A stretch of 64,000 bases of DNA from Monosporascus cannonballus (GCA_004154925.1 QJNS01000198.1:1-64000), one strand, 5' to 3'; shown: positions 10,643 through 23,761, numbered from the stretch's first letter. Notes: generated by a model not told the origin, from the sequence alone. Made by a program: numbers and translations.

Positions 10643-12110
10643 AATACGTAGCCAGGCCCTTGATAAAACAATGGCGTAGCGGCATGATGGAAGAAGTTGA
10701 GACAAATCTTGAAGGCAACAAAGTCTGGGGCGTAGATGGATGCGCAATAACTGTACAAAAGCACGGATGCGTGAGTGAGTCTGCTTATAATGATTAATGA
10801 TGTGGTAGTCGGCATGACCTCCCAGGTCCAGGAATTTATTCTTTTAACGTGTAAACGCAGAGCGCTAAGTAGCAGAGTGTTCAGGAGTAGAGCATTTGGG
10901 AGTTGCCTCCCCGGTCGCGATCTTTGCCATGATTTTACCGCCATATGAGTTGATCCACAAGGTGGCATAAAGATGGGTTGCGAGCTCAATCTTGCGTCTA
11001 GAACCGGGTGCTTTAGTCTTAATGGCTCCCGATGAAGGAAAGAGTCATCCTCAGGCTCGAGTAATCCCCAAGAGAGAGCGCCTTCACATAAAAGATGTGG
11101 GTAAAAAGCGAAAGAGGATATTTCGGCAGTGCGGTTCCGTGGCCATGGCAACCGTGGTACTCCTTTTTGTCAATCAACCCTGTAAAAGAATTGATGCAAT
11201 ATTTATCAACTCCATCGATGCTAGCAATGATGAAGATAATGCTAAACTTTGTTGCTTACCCCCCACTGAATAGCTTGCTTGGTTAGAATATCATCAGCAC
11301 GAGATCCTATCCCTTGCTGAAAGGTGATAGAAAGAAAGGCAACGACAATAGTGATATCGGATTTTGCAGTTTAACGTGTAACTCTTTGCGGGCTAACTGT
11401 GACATTATATTAGATGTTGCTGCCTATGAATCGGAGAAAGGGGTCCCCTTTGAGAGCTTCAGGGATCATCCGGGACACGTTATTCCTCTCCGAGGCCCTG
11501 TATCAGTGGATCGCCCACACCAAGTGGGATCGGGGCTTTTTAGCTTCCTAGATATCAATATAGCCCTCATGAGCTGTGCAACTGGCTCCCTAGTAAGTGT
11601 AACAGGATGACATGGGGTCTTGGCATAAGACTTACGTTGGAAGGATAACAAAATCACGGGTGACAGCATTGAGCAAGTTCTTCTCCTCTGCGCTCGTCTG
11701 CTTTATATCGTTCGTTTTGTAACAATATATCATGTAGAGATACTCATCGAAGTTGACTAGCACTTTTGATAACATAGAACCTTTAGGTTAATCAAAGTCA
11801 AAGATAGATCTTGCGGTCATAGCTATTAAAAGATATATAGATGATATATGAGGGATAATAATTTGGGGCTTAAGCACAAGATAAAGACCGACGCTAACAG
11901 ACCATACATAATGACCACACTTATCCAATCTAATTAGTAGAAAATATTAATGTGCAACTCACATGAAGCTTATCTTAAAAATAACTGCTGAAGTCTTTCT
12001 TTCTCTAAATCTCTTATTAAATAAAGTTGCGAGGTTTGCTACGACATAACCCCAACCCAACACGTACTAACATCAACTAGCCGCTTGTAAGAATTTCAAA
12101 AACAGTTTAT
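10643..12110. other. GC-balanced flank, no recognised gene
   Basis: Continuation of the 1-1986 flank on the far side of the Tc1-like insertion, with mixed base composition to about 11,700 and a gradual shift to AT-rich by 12,110. Overlapping open frames occur: 10992-11273 and 11314-11610 on the plus strand and 10594-11151 on the minus strand. None has a domain I recognise, and the last runs through the transposon end and into the solo LTR, so it is not a natural gene. Part of an old intron-containing gene could be here, but nothing in the sequence lets me assemble one. Confidence 0.6.
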
Positions 12111-12299
12111 ACAAGGTTTGGAAAGTTAAAGGTAACGTTATAGGTATTTATTTTCGAATATATCGGCTTTATATATGGAAAAGATACGATCGAAATTATT
12201 TTCTAAAGTAATTTGCTGTTCTAAAATAATAATTATTCAAAAATATCGAGAAAGCCGAATACATGTTAATTTCGAAAGCATATATTACTAACGTTATTA

Positions 12300-13694
12300 C
12301 AGTGGGGGTGCAACAGTCTTGGTAAATTTCTACACTCTTTCTAAAAACGCGTATTTCTTTCACTTTAACACCAACACCGTTTATATTTCAATTATAAGTA
12401 AATAACCTAATTTGGGTCCAATTATTTCGCGAAAAGAATAATCGCCTTATATAAGAACGAAATAAAAGTCAGAAAAAGATTTAGACGACGGCTTTACCGA
12501 AATCGCGAGAAAATACGGAATATCCCCTATTACTATCTAGGACGTCAGTAATCGCTATACGTATTAAAATTCAGCCCAATTTTAGTTACGTTCGGGTCGT
12601 CTATATAAACTTCGACCGGTTTATAAAAGGTATTTATGGCAATTTATTAACTTTAATCTTTTTATATTTATTGTTAAATTTACCGAATTATATTATTTAT
12701 ATATTTTGTAGATAGATTTTAATGCAATAGTTTTACCGGAAAGGAATAATATACTAATACGTATTTTAACGTCCGTTTTTCATGCCGGAATATACGAAAT
12801 AAAGGTTTTTTTTTTAAATTTTGGAATACTGCGATAAACTTTCCGAATAATAGCGAAAGGTTTTATTTAATAACAAAATAAATATAAACTGTAATTGCGG
12901 TAAACGGACGTAATAGGTTTTTTACCGAAAAAATTTTAATATATTATTTTTTCTTATTTTAATTATCACGTTAATTTTTAACAGTTTTTTTTTAAATAAA
13001 AATATTTAGTTGATTACCCAAATATATACAGTCTTAATAAAAAAACCGGCCAGATACAAATATTTTAGAGTGGTATCCGATATGGGAAATAAAGCTTCCT
13101 AATAGCCCTTAATGGGGATTCTAAGGCCGCCTAGAGTGGAATAACCGGCCGCGTTTATTGTAATTATCTTGACGAATATCTTCTTAAATGCCTCGATAGC
13201 GACTTTATTTTTATACAAAATAACGCTTTCATCCATACCGCTCGAATCGTAAAGGAATGGCTTTAAAAGTAGGCCGTCGAAATGCTAAAATGGCCCTTAT
13301 ATTTACCCGATTTAAACCTTATTAAAAAAGTATGGAAATTATTAAAGAAACGTATTTAAAAAAGAAATCGAAACTTAGGTTATTCGGCAATACGTAAAAA
13401 GCACTAGATTCATTTATTATTACTGCAATTATTATATCGAAAAAGTTCGCAAAAAATGTTAAAAAACTTAATAAATAATATGCTGAAAAAGATCGAAGTT
13501 ATAATTGCAATTTAGGGCTAATATACGATATATTAAAATAACTTACCGTATACGTAATCCATTTATTTACAAATCATTAAAATAGTTAACAATTTTATTA
13601 AGAGTTAGTAGAAAAACGTATAAATAAAATTATAAAGGTAGTAATTAGAAATATAAGGTATAGAGACTAAACCGAGACTTTTGCACTCCAACTA
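12300..13694 (+). mobile_element. Tc1/mariner element B, complete but RIP-degraded
   Basis: A 1395-bp element with TA on both sides (12298-12299 and 13695-13696). The left end reads CAGTGGGGGTGCAACAGTCT and the right end is its degraded reverse complement (ACCGAGACTTTTGCACTCCA, then ACTA), giving inverted repeats of about 25 bp. Its ends differ from those of element A, so it is a separate family. The transposase relic fills most of the interior on the plus strand. The surrounding sequence is AT-rich and unassigned. Confidence 0.93.
12440..13500 (+). pseudogene. Tc1-like transposase of element B
   Basis: The N-terminal part contains LDDGFTEIARKYGISPITI, a typical helix-turn-helix of these enzymes. 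The C-terminal part has FIFIQNNAFIHTARIVKEW followed by MLKWPLYLPDLNLIKKVW. The second catalytic Asp is now Asn (13219-13221) and the Glu is now Lys (13324-13326), 34 residues apart, so the ancestor was a DD34E enzyme. Both changes are G-to-A. Stops interrupt the frame throughout. The C-terminal domain is easier to read than the middle, where the first catalytic Asp could not be placed. Confidence 0.9.
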
Positions 13695-13696
13695 TA

Positions 13697-14191
13697 CGTT
13701 AAACAATTTAAAATATTCTTTTTCGGAAATTAAATTACGTTCTTATAATATATAGCGTTTATTTATATTAAATTGTTCTATTATGCAAAGTATATTTGAG
13801 TTCATGTTATTTTTTTCCAGCTGTTTCAAATATATAGAAAATTATTAAACGATGTAATTTGCATAACAGATACTATACATAGTATTTTCGAACACGATTG
13901 CTGATTTATGATTTTTACGATTAGGATAAAATTTTATAATTTAAAGTTCATTTTAAGAAATATACTTATTAATAAGTTTCGCTAATAATAAATCTAGTCT
14001 TTTTCGCAGTTTGAAATTTCCTAATTTCCAATGTACGAAAAAAGCTCTTTATCGTTATAAGCCTTATTTATATTCGAAAGAATATATTTATTAAAAAGTT
14101 CACAATTTCGTATTTTGGACACATAAATAACAAAACTAATATAAATATAGAATAAGTTAATATTTAATAATGCGTAATTATTTTAAATAAA
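13697..14191. other. AT-rich spacer with one repeat copy
   Basis: Between Tc1 element B and the next gypsy copy. Apart from the repeat at 13783-13905, described separately, I see no gene or structure in it. Confidence 0.6.
13783..13905 (+). repeat. unidentified dispersed repeat, copy 1
   Basis: Aligns base for base with 63875-64000 in the same orientation, starting ATTATGCAAAG and including TTTTCGAACACGAT. Differences are mostly transitions. It contains no reading frame I recognise. The second copy runs off the window end, so the real length of the repeat is unknown. Confidence 0.7.
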
Positions 14192-14196
14192 AAGCG

Positions 14197-14548
14197 TAAT
14201 AATTCGACAAGCTTAGCAGCTCTAGAAAGGGTGGAGATAAAAAAAGCTAGATTCGGTATAGAAACAAAATCACGTAACTAGCTGAAGGCTTTTAAAGATC
14301 TTAGCATTTTAAACCTTTCAAACAATGTAAAAAGTCTAAAAAACTTAAAACGTTTAAAAAGTTAAATTATTTAAATATGATAACTTATAAATAATATTAA
14401 TTTAAATAATAATTTAGTTATTGAAAACAATGCATATAATATATAATATGATTAAATTATTTTATTATTTTATTCTTTATTATAATTTTATTAATATAAA
14501 TCGGTATTATTAACATTTAATAATGAATTAACCTTTTAAAAGCTTATA
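14197..14548 (+). repeat. 5' LTR of gypsy copy 2
   Basis: Strongly degraded, with GACAAGCTTAGCAGCTCTAG near its start and AGCTTATA at its end. The internal sequence starts CGTTATATATTTTTATTAAA, matching the start of the interior in the other copies. Confidence 0.75.
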
Positions 14549-14766
14549 CGTTATATATTTTTATTAAATAACATTAGTAAATATTTAATAGTATTTATTA
14601 ATTCTCGCGTTCATGTCTAATATTAAAATTGCAATAATAATTTAATTGTAGGCGAACACTAAACGCTTTAATAATTATATTTAATAATTTACAATATAAA
14701 TAAAAGTTACTTTAATATCAATTAATGCTTCGAAATATAAAATTATAAGATGTTAATTTTATGATA

Positions 14767-16634
14767 GCGTATTACACAAATTCGCAACTTAAACAAGTGT
14801 GCAACTCGTTTTTTAATACGGTACAATAAGAAATTTAATTTAATTAACTATAATATATCAAATTAATTCAAACTACTCGGATTTTCTATCGCTGGTCGCC
14901 TTTATATCCTTTTCGCAAATAAGCGCATTATGTTCCGGCTTGCTGCAAACGCCATATTTTCGTTTTTTCGCCTGAGCCCTTTTGCGACGATTACTTTCAG
15001 CCGTTATTAGTTACGATTATTTATTATTACTTTCTTTCGTAACTATGAAAATTTATGTTTTTTTTATAATAAGTATTCTTTTTTCTTAAAGCCGTTTATT
15101 TTTAGTTCTTCGGCATTTATTAAGGATATAATTCGTTTTACGTAAATAACCATATTCTTTTTCTAAAAAAGCAATTTTATACAAAAATATTAGGTTCTTT
15201 TTTGTTAAACAATTAACCGATTTAATTATCTTTATTAACGAATTACTTTGGTATTTTTTAATCTTTCTTTATAAATAACGTTTTCGTCGAATCGTTTTAA
15301 CAATATTCTTAAGAGTTTTTATAAATAGAAAAATAACGGAATTGGTAAAGGTAAACGAAAAAATAATTGATATAAGTATAACTAAAACTTTTAATTCGGA
15401 AAAGACGTAATAAAAATCGAATAAAACAAATCCTGCTTTTGCGAGCCCGGATTTAATATTATCGGTCGTTATGGCAGCTTTAAACGCGTTATAAAAGCCG
15501 GCGATAAAATCTTTTTTAGTAATATGGGTAACGTACCATCGCATAAAACTTTCGATATAAAGCAAATACGCGCGTTTTAATACGGAAAAATAAGATACGT
15601 CGAAAGGTTAAAGCCGATTAAAAAAATAAGCAGATATACAAAATATAATAATATCGTTAATATGGCAATATTCTTCGAATTCGATCGAATAATAACTTTT
15701 GTAACCGTCGAAAACAAAAAGATATTTCGAATTTTTGATATGTATTTTAATATATTTATCGAAATATTTACTCTATTTTAAATCTAATGTATTTATTATT
15801 TGGCCGTTTTTGCTTATAGCAAATCTTTAATCAGATAAAAGTAAGTTATTGGCAAATTTACGAAAAGAAATGGTTTTTTAAATAAAAATAATAAATAAGG
15901 ATAAAATCCAGCCTTAAAAATAAACAGCTTATATTACTGTAAATTATTCCCGATTTCTTTATTAGGTTTATCAAGATTTTTTACGTTTTTTAACGTTAAT
16001 AATAATTATATTTATTATAATAAAAAACCTTATTAAAAATTTCGTTTTATCGAAATTACAAATATCTTTTTTATGGTACCGCATTTTCTAATTACAACTC
16101 GAATAAGTTCAAATTATTTCAGAAATATTTCGAGATTTTTATATAAATTCCTTTAATAATTTATTTTGCGATTTAAACGCGTTTTGAATTTTTTTTTTGC
16201 CGTTTAATAAAGTTAAATACCTAATTAACCCTAACGCGTCCCGTAATGCGTTATGTAAATAACAAATTCGCTATATTTTTAACCTACTAATGCCGGATAA
16301 AAAACGCTTACGCATATAGATGAAGGATCCGTTCGACGGTCGATTTTTTTTCGGTCGGCGTTAATTTTCGCAAATTGAGAATAATATCGATTTAGGGGCG
16401 TTTACCGTAATATCGGGCTTTTAAGGTCGTTTTAATAATATCGTATATCGTATTAAACTTTTTATAATTAAATTTCGAAATACGTTTTTTCGCTTAAACG
16501 GCTAAATTTAAATTTAAATTTTTAAAAGAGGTTTAATATTTTTAATATTAAATAATATATATTTAAAGTTACTAATCGGAATATTAATAAAAAATATGTC
16601 GCGAATTTATTCAAGTCGCGAACTTATATAACGC
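14767..16634 (-). mobile_element. Fot1/Pot2-like (pogo-type) DNA transposon in gypsy copy 2
   Basis: About 1.87 kb, close to the known size of Pot2 and Fot1 elements. The left end (14767 on) reads GCGTATTACACAAATTCGCA and is matched in inverted form by GTCGCGAACTTATATAACGC ending at 16634, with homology over about 40 bp. TA precedes the left end; the right side now reads GT, so the TA duplication is not proven. A transposase relic lies on the minus strand. It interrupts the first few hundred bases of the gypsy interior. Confidence 0.85.
14890..16560 (-). pseudogene. Fot1/Pot2-like transposase (DDE_1 superfamily)
   Basis: The best preserved part is near the C-terminus on the minus strand at 15565-15269: MRWYVTHITKKDFIAGFYNA, then AFKAAITTDNIKSGL and AGFVLFDFYYV. 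In Fot1-type enzymes this is the segment after the DDE domain. Downstream at about 14890-14990 a basic tail contains KYGVCSKPEHNALIC, a possible Cys/His motif as found at the C-terminus of some fungal pogo-type proteins. The DDE domain itself (about 15600-16300) is too broken to name catalytic residues with certainty. Assignment to this superfamily is supported by size, terminal repeats and the C-terminal block together. Confidence 0.8.
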
Positions 16635-16639
16635 GTTAA

Positions 16640-19600
16640 ATATATTTTAAATACTTTAACTTAGAAATAAATTTATTTTAAGTTTTTGAAATTTAAACGA
16701 AATACTGGATTAAATTTTCGCCGGTATAACTTTCCCTATAAAACATAGCTTAGATTAATTTGAACGTATTATAAGAAATTATTTAAAAAAATAATAAGGC
16801 CAACTATGAAAAAACGATTAAAAGTATTTTAATTATTTCAATTTCGAAATTAAATTAAACGTTAACTTAAAACCAAGAATAAAAAACGTATTATTACGTA
16901 ACAAATTTTATAATAACGATAAAATGAATCAGTTTTAAAATACGCAATTATATTTAAAAATCTTAAAGTTGAAATAAAATAAACTAGAAATAAAAATAAA
17001 ATTATACTTAATACATTTGATAAAAAAGTAAAATATAACATAAAAAACAGAAATATTAAATTATTGCGTTTAATTACGCTAAATAAATCTATTTCGAAAG
17101 TTTGTAAAAGCGATAAAAATAATATAAATATCGTATAAAAATGTGAAAGTATAATATGAAATAAGAAGATTATCTAGCGAATTAAGAAAAACGACGAAAT
17201 ATATCTGTTATTTTATAAAGCACGATATAAAAACTTATAAAATTAAGAGCGATTTAATGTAAAAATAAAGGTTAAATTAAGTAGTATAATTACGATAAAG
17301 TAAAGTATTGCCGTAGTATTTGCTGAAAATTTTAACGATAAAAAAATTAAACTGTTATATTAAAAAGATATTAATTAAATTGAATAAAAAAGTATTTAAC
17401 AAAGATAAATAAAAGATTAAAATATTTTAAGGTTAATATAAATATAAGTTATTACGATAAAAAATAAAATAACGAATATAAAATATTAAAAGTTTAATTT
17501 AAAATGTATTTTAAAAATATTAAAAAGTATTAAAATAACGTTAAAAATAATTTAAAAATAAATAGTATTTACTTATTTAAAACCTTTTAATAAATACGGC
17601 AAAATATACGCCGTATATTACAAATAACAAAAATATTTTATACATAATAATTAAAATAAATTTATTTATTAACGTATTATATATATATATATATATAAAG
17701 TTTAATTTTCTTAATTAACTAAAAAAAACTAAAATAAACGAATAATATTATTAATATTTTGGAATTATTATTTTATGAAACGAAATTAATAAGCGAATAA
17801 TTATATAAAATTAATCAAAAAATAATATTTGAAAAAAAAATCTTTTTTTTTATTTTTACAATTCATGTAATTGTTAATCTATAAAAAAGTTAATATAATA
17901 TGTTATAAAAAAGTATTATTATAAAGTTAATACGGAGTTTTGTTTTTAATCAATATTTACTATAAAGTAAAGAAATACGAAAGTTATTAAAACAAAAATA
18001 CGTATTTTTACTTAAAACTTAAAAAAAAAACGTTACGACTTTATTATAATAAGATGTAATATAATATACGGAAATATTAATTATTTAATATTAAAAAATT
18101 ATTTTTATTATTAAAAAACATATATTATATTAAAAATAACAAATCTAAGAATTTAATACGTTATTTATAGAAATATAAATAAATTTAAATAAATTTAAAA
18201 TACGAATTATAAAATAGGTATTTAAAAAAGCTATAAAATAATAAAATTTATTTTTTTATAAAAAAACGTTTTAATATAACGATAAAACTTTTTAATATCT
18301 TTATTACTTTACATATACGAATTGAAATATATTAAAATATAGTAATAATAAATAATAAACCTTTTTCGAAAAAATAATATTATATTAAATATTATAAATA
18401 TATTTAATTTATTAAAAAAATATAAATTAATATCTTATATTATTATGAATAGTTAAAGTTATAATTATATTTATAATAACGAAAGAATTAATTTTAAAAA
18501 TAATAATTTTTAAATTTTAATTTAAACATATTATTAAATATTAATTTTAAAAAACCGATAAATATTTTAACAAAGCCCTTAATTAATCGAAATAATAATT
18601 AAATAGAATTTATTTAATATTTCATTTATATATAAAATATATAAAAGAAAAGGAAAACTTAATATTTAACGCGTATTAATAATAAATTTAAATAAAAAAT
18701 GCGATAAATATTTTATTATAAAAACAAATAATATATATATATATTAAAATATTGAAAATAATATTTATTATGCAAATTATATGGTATAACGATTTTTTAT
18801 ATGTTTAGCATAATTTGGAAAATATCTCTTAAACCCAAATATATTTTATATTAAAAATATAACGTAATATTATTTTTATTATTATTAAAATAAAGTTTAA
18901 AAAATTAAATAACGGGTTATATTAATAACATAAAAAGGTAAAAATATAAATAATATATTATTATATTATTATTAATATAAATAAGTATATTAAATAAAAT
19001 TAATTTTAAATTATTTAAATTTAACGAATAAAATAATAAAATAATTTTTCAAATAATTTAGTTTTAAATATTTATTTATAATTTTAATAAATACAAATTA
19101 AATATTTTTAAATTTATATTTAAAATACCGATTATTTAAAAAGAAGTCCGATTTTCAATATTACTTATAAATTATTTTATATCTTTTATATTTAAAAACT
19201 TATAACTAATAATTAATTATTATTAAATTTTAAATAGTGTTATTATTAAACGTTAAATGTTATTATTTTTGACTATTAAAATTAATTACGGATTTTATAA
19301 AATTTAATAATTTATAATATTCGATTTTAAAAATAAACATACTTTTTTTAAAATTAAAAAAAATTAAATAAAAAATAATTTTTAAACTTAAATACGGATT
19401 ATGAAAGTATTTTATTACGTTAATAAAATTTACAAATATATTATTAATTTTTAATTAAAAATATAATATGTATTATAAAATATTACGACGTTTTTATTGT
19501 ATATTATTTCGTCGATATTTTTATTTTCATTAAAAAAAACAACTGCGCTTACGAATTATATTTATAAAATCGGTTAACTTTTACAAACTGTTAAATTATA

Positions 19601-21620
19601 AATTGATATTATAAAATGTGATTCCGACAATAATATTTAAAAATGTTATTATTTTTTAAATATTTTAAACAAAATTTAAATAAATCGTTATAATTATAAA
19701 ATAATAAATATTAATTATAATTAAACAAATTTAGATATATTTGGATTTACTAATAATAACGGACGTTTTATGCCAAATTTAAATTAAATTAATATATTTT
19801 TAATTATTTCTATTAAGAAAATTAAATATATAATATAATAAATAAAAATAATTTAAGAAATCGAAATTCTATTATTAATAAATTAAAACTAATTACATAT
19901 AATTTAGTATATTTTGTTACAGTAAAATTCAATATTTTAAATTATATGTTAAATCCCGTAATTAAATAGCGAAATAATTAAAACAAAAAAATATTTATTT
20001 TAACTTTTCTGTACAAATTTAAACACCCGAATTAAATTACGTTAATCTAAATAAGGAATTTATGGTTATTATTATAGCTTTTCGAAAATTCAAGTAATTT
20101 TGAAAAAAAAGTTTTATTAAATTAAATTTTATTTAAATTATTAAATTTTTATCCCTTTAATTATAATTAAAAAAATATAAAGCGATAATTACGATATATA
20201 AAAAGATAACGAAATTCGATTTTAATATTATTTACAATAAAAATTTAAAAAACGCGAAAATTAATATTTTAAATAAATAATTAAATTTATAAAAAATATT
20301 AATTAAAATTAATTATATTATTTTCAATATTACCTTATATAATATTTATATTGTGAAAACTTATAATAATACTGGTTATATTTAAATATAACATTTGGAG
20401 AAATTATAAAATATAATAATATTTTATTAAAAAATTATACGTTAAATAAGTTATAAACTTTTCAAATTATAATAAATAAATTTCATGCGATATATATTTA
20501 AATTTTATTTATATAAATATTTAAAATTTTATAAAAAATAATAATAATTTTAAAGCAAATATTATTTTTCTTAAATACAAATAAGAATTTAAAAAATGTA
20601 ATAATAATATATTTTTTGTAATTAAGTAAAAACGTAACCATATAAGCCTTAGGAAAAGTTTTAATTATAATTAATTTTAAAAAAATTATAAAAAATAATT
20701 ATTATAAATTTTATTATTAAAATTATTTTATGCGAGGATTTAACGAAAACAATATATATTATAATAATATTTTCGTAATAATTAATATATTTATCAAATT
20801 TTTGAATTTCTTTTAGTTTAATAATAGTTTCATATTTAAATAAATAATATATATTTTTAAAAGGTTTTTTAGGTACGTACGTATTATTATAAAATATTAT
20901 TTCAAAAAAATATTATGTTTCCTGAAATATTTTAACAAATCTTATTAATATAAATTAACTTAACTTATAAATTACTTAACGTATTTAAATTTTAAATAAA
21001 CGAAAAACAAAATAATTAAAATATATATTGTATATTATTCAATTAATTTATAATATTAATAATTACAAAAATATTAAAATCATTTTAATAACAATTATAT
21101 ATATATATAATATATATATAAATATACGATATAAATATTAAAATTAAAACATAATATACGTTAAAACAACCTAAGTATTTATACTGAAAAATAATACCAG
21201 AATCAAAGTTAGTACGTAATTATATAAGTATTATAACTAGAAAAGTAAAAAATATTATATTTTAAAAACGGAAAAATAATATATTTCGCTACCAAAGACA
21301 TTAAAAAAAACCGACCTAATAAAAAATAATCTTAAGCATATTAGTTAATATACAATTATTAAAAACTTTAGAAAATAATTATTAATTTTATTTTTCGAAT
21401 TAATAACAAATATTATTATACTTTATAGGACTTAAAATTATATAGAAGTGAAAAACGAAATTATATAGAAAATATAGAAAATATTCGATATACGAAAAAA
21501 GATTCATTTGATATCTAATTAAATAGAAAAAACTATCCAGATTTCGAAAATATCTAAAAACTTGCAAAAAGTTCTATAAATACTTAAGATTTATTAAAAT
21601 GTTTTATAAAACGTTTAAAT
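16640..21620 (+). pseudogene. gag-pol relic of gypsy copy 2
   Basis: Heavily degraded. The reverse transcriptase can still be seen at about 19330-19520 (a frame with KYGL-like sequence followed by a Tyr-Phe-Val-Asp form of the catalytic box). An integrase-like stretch lies at about 20690-20820, and a chromodomain-like stretch near 21480-21560. Gag is the part before 19,000, with no zinc knuckle that I could place. Composition is extremely AT-rich, with runs of alternating AT at 17680-17698 and 21090-21122. Confidence 0.8.
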
Positions 21621-21639
21621 TAACAGTTAACCATTTAAT

Positions 21640-22150
21640 AATATCGAAATTAGCCTAACTAAGAAGAGTCGTAATCGATACCGATATAGTTATTTTTATT
21701 ATTAATTATTTTTTATTTTTATTCGAATCGTTTAAATGTCTTTATCGCTTTGATGTTCTTAATATTACGATAAAAATACTTTTATACTTCGATAGCTAAA
21801 AAGCTATTGTTATTTTTAAAATGAATTTAATATATTGATAAGAATATATAGCGCTTTTTAAACGTCCTTTTTTTAACTTTTAAACTATTCTCTTTATTTA
21901 AAGTTTTTTATATTGAATTTTAGACGGTCTGAAAAAGTTATAAGAATTGCTGTAACGAATATATTATTCGTCTTTGTCGAAATCATAAAAGGTTTTGTAT
22001 CTTATCTTGTTCTTTTAAAACGAGCACAAAAAAGTAATATAAAATTGGAATAAATAATTCGTTTTAATAAAAACGTTAAGACATTTAAGTAAACGAAGTT
22101 TTTCAATACGGCTAAATATAACAAGATATAAAAAAGCTTATACAAAAGAT
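21640..22150 (-). pseudogene. antisense accessory gene region of gypsy copy 2
   Basis: Position and partial sequence correspond to the antisense gene of copy 1, between the chromodomain and the 3' LTR. Charged coding sequence is just visible on the minus strand, but the six-Cys part cannot be read. Included because of synteny with the better copies; sequence support is weak. Confidence 0.4.
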
Positions 22151-22186
22151 ATTTTTAGGACAGAAATCTTAAAACGAAAAAGATCG

Positions 22187-22575
22187 TATTATAATCCGAT
22201 AAGTATAACAAGCCTAAAAACGGTTAGAATAAAAATTTAAACTAGATATACAAACGAAATTACGTAATCAGCTTAAAACTTTTAAAGATTTTAATACTTT
22301 AAGATTTGTAAATAATGTAAAAAGTTTAAAAAAACTTAAAATCCTTAGAACATTAGCTGGTTCAAGTGTTATATACTATAAATAATATATATACGTTCGT
22401 TATTTCTGAAAATAATAAAAAAATTAACTTATAATATAACTTCATTATTTAAAATATTTTTAATATTACCAAACGTAATGAAGTTATTTTAAAACTTAAA
22501 TTTCCAAGATATTTCTACTAACATAAACCCGTACGATTAAGCTTTAATAATTAGTTAAGCTTTTTAGCCGTTATA
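22187..22575 (+). repeat. 3' LTR of gypsy copy 2
   Basis: 389 bp, from TATTATAATCCGATAAG to GCCGTTATA. It contains the family block TAACATAAACCCGTACGATT near 22520. Confidence 0.85.
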
Positions 22576-22673
22576 AAATGAATAAAAAATATTTTAATAA
22601 ATTAAAAAAACCTTTTTTAAAGACAACGGAACTGTATAAACTAATATTGAATAAAATAATAAATTGTTACTTT

Positions 22674-23390
22674 AATACCTAGGCTTTATTAAATTGGTCG
22701 TTTTTTCAGCATTTATTTATATTGATTTTTATACGAGTTTTGAAAGGTTTTTGCCGTTTGGAGTAACCGAACAACTAAGGTTTATAATGATCTAGGTTAA
22801 TTCGTATTAAAATCTAAATATCGGAATTTTTATAGCCGTTATTATTTTTCTTTTTAATTTCGTCAATAAGTTTCCTATAATTTCTATATTATTCAGTATA
22901 AGTTCTTATAAAGATAAAATACCGTTATTTTGTAAATTAAATCGTATTTAAAAAGTAAAAACCGAAATCCATTTTTTTAAAATAATTCTTTTTGAGTCGA
23001 TTACAATGTCCACGGTTTTCGTTCACCCGATAGCTATATACGATTTAATTACTGTAAAGGAAACGATTTCGTTAAAACTTTTACTAAAACGGATTACTCG
23101 TATTATATATTCAGAATTTTGTGCTATAATATCGTAATGAATTATTATTTAAGTAAATATCGTAAAAACTATTAAATTGTACAAGTAGTAAAGCTTTATA
23201 AAATTTTTAAAATATATTTAAAGTTTGCTTTTAAAGTTTATCCTTACCGTGTATTACGTAAAATTTAATATTTTGAATTTGTCGATTTAATTAACGAGTG
23301 TAAGGTTGATTAAAGTCGAAATTTATGGATAATTACGTATTAATCGACTTTAAAATAAAATTTTACAAAATTGAGGTATAGTTTTTTTAG
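22674..23390 (-). pseudogene. unidentified protein relic X, copy 1
   Basis: On the minus strand from about 23388 down, a frame of about 235 codons reads through with stops that are mostly TAA or TAG at probable Gln or Trp sites. Segments include NQIDKFKILNFT, with a stop read as Gln, and EYIIRVIRFSKSFNEIVSFT, then LLTKLKRKNNNGYKNSDI near the C-terminus, followed by a basic tail. A frame change near 23,020 is needed to join the halves. A diverged second copy on the same strand is at 56404-57082. The end of the protein is rich in Lys, Arg and Asn, as in DNA-binding or nuclear proteins. I do not recognise the family, and neither copy has visible terminal repeats. Confidence 0.55.
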
Positions 23391-23756
23391 CCGTGAATAT
23401 TGTTAATTAGTTATGCTATTCGACAATATTAGATATAATATTTATCCTACAAAGGATATCGTATAATCATTTTCTCTATATTTAGCTTAGCTTCAAAAAT
23501 ATAGCTTGAACTTAAAATGTGTTTTGCGTAAACTAAGAAACTTTAAAAGACTTTTAAAACTTGTTTTTAATTAAAATATGTCGTTTCGAATAACAAAATA
23601 CATATTGTATTTTATTTAACTGCATAATTTAAAAAAGTTCAATTTTTTACAAAAAGAGTTTAATAATATTTTAAATAACCCATAAAACTATATTAATTTA
23701 TTTTTAAATTTGTACCGTAATTTTCAAATTATTAAAAAGAGCACTAATAAAACTCA
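23391..23756. other. AT-rich spacer, nothing recognised
   Basis: No reading frame, repeat end or RNA gene seen. It ends at CTAAG (23757-23761), the left target duplication of gypsy copy 3. Confidence 0.6.
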
Positions 23757-23761
23757 CTAAG

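Larger units (their letters stand above)
14197..22575 (+). mobile_element. Ty3/gypsy chromovirus, copy 2, split by a Fot1-like element
   Basis: LTR relics at 14197-14548 and 22187-22575 bound a plus-strand gypsy copy. The flanking 5-mers AAGCG (14192-14196) and AAATG (22576-22580) differ by one G-to-A and one C-to-T, so they are a plausible RIP-altered target duplication. Without the 1868-bp insertion at 14767 the element is about 6.5 kb, somewhat shorter than copy 1. It is more AT-rich than copies 1, 3 and 5, so it is probably older or was hit by more rounds of RIP. Confidence 0.85.

Noticed and set aside
10594..11151. 185-codon minus-strand open frame
   Set aside because: Its last codons run through the Tc1 inverted repeat and into the solo LTR, so it is a chimera of unrelated sequence. 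Plus-strand frames overlap it and no domain is visible.
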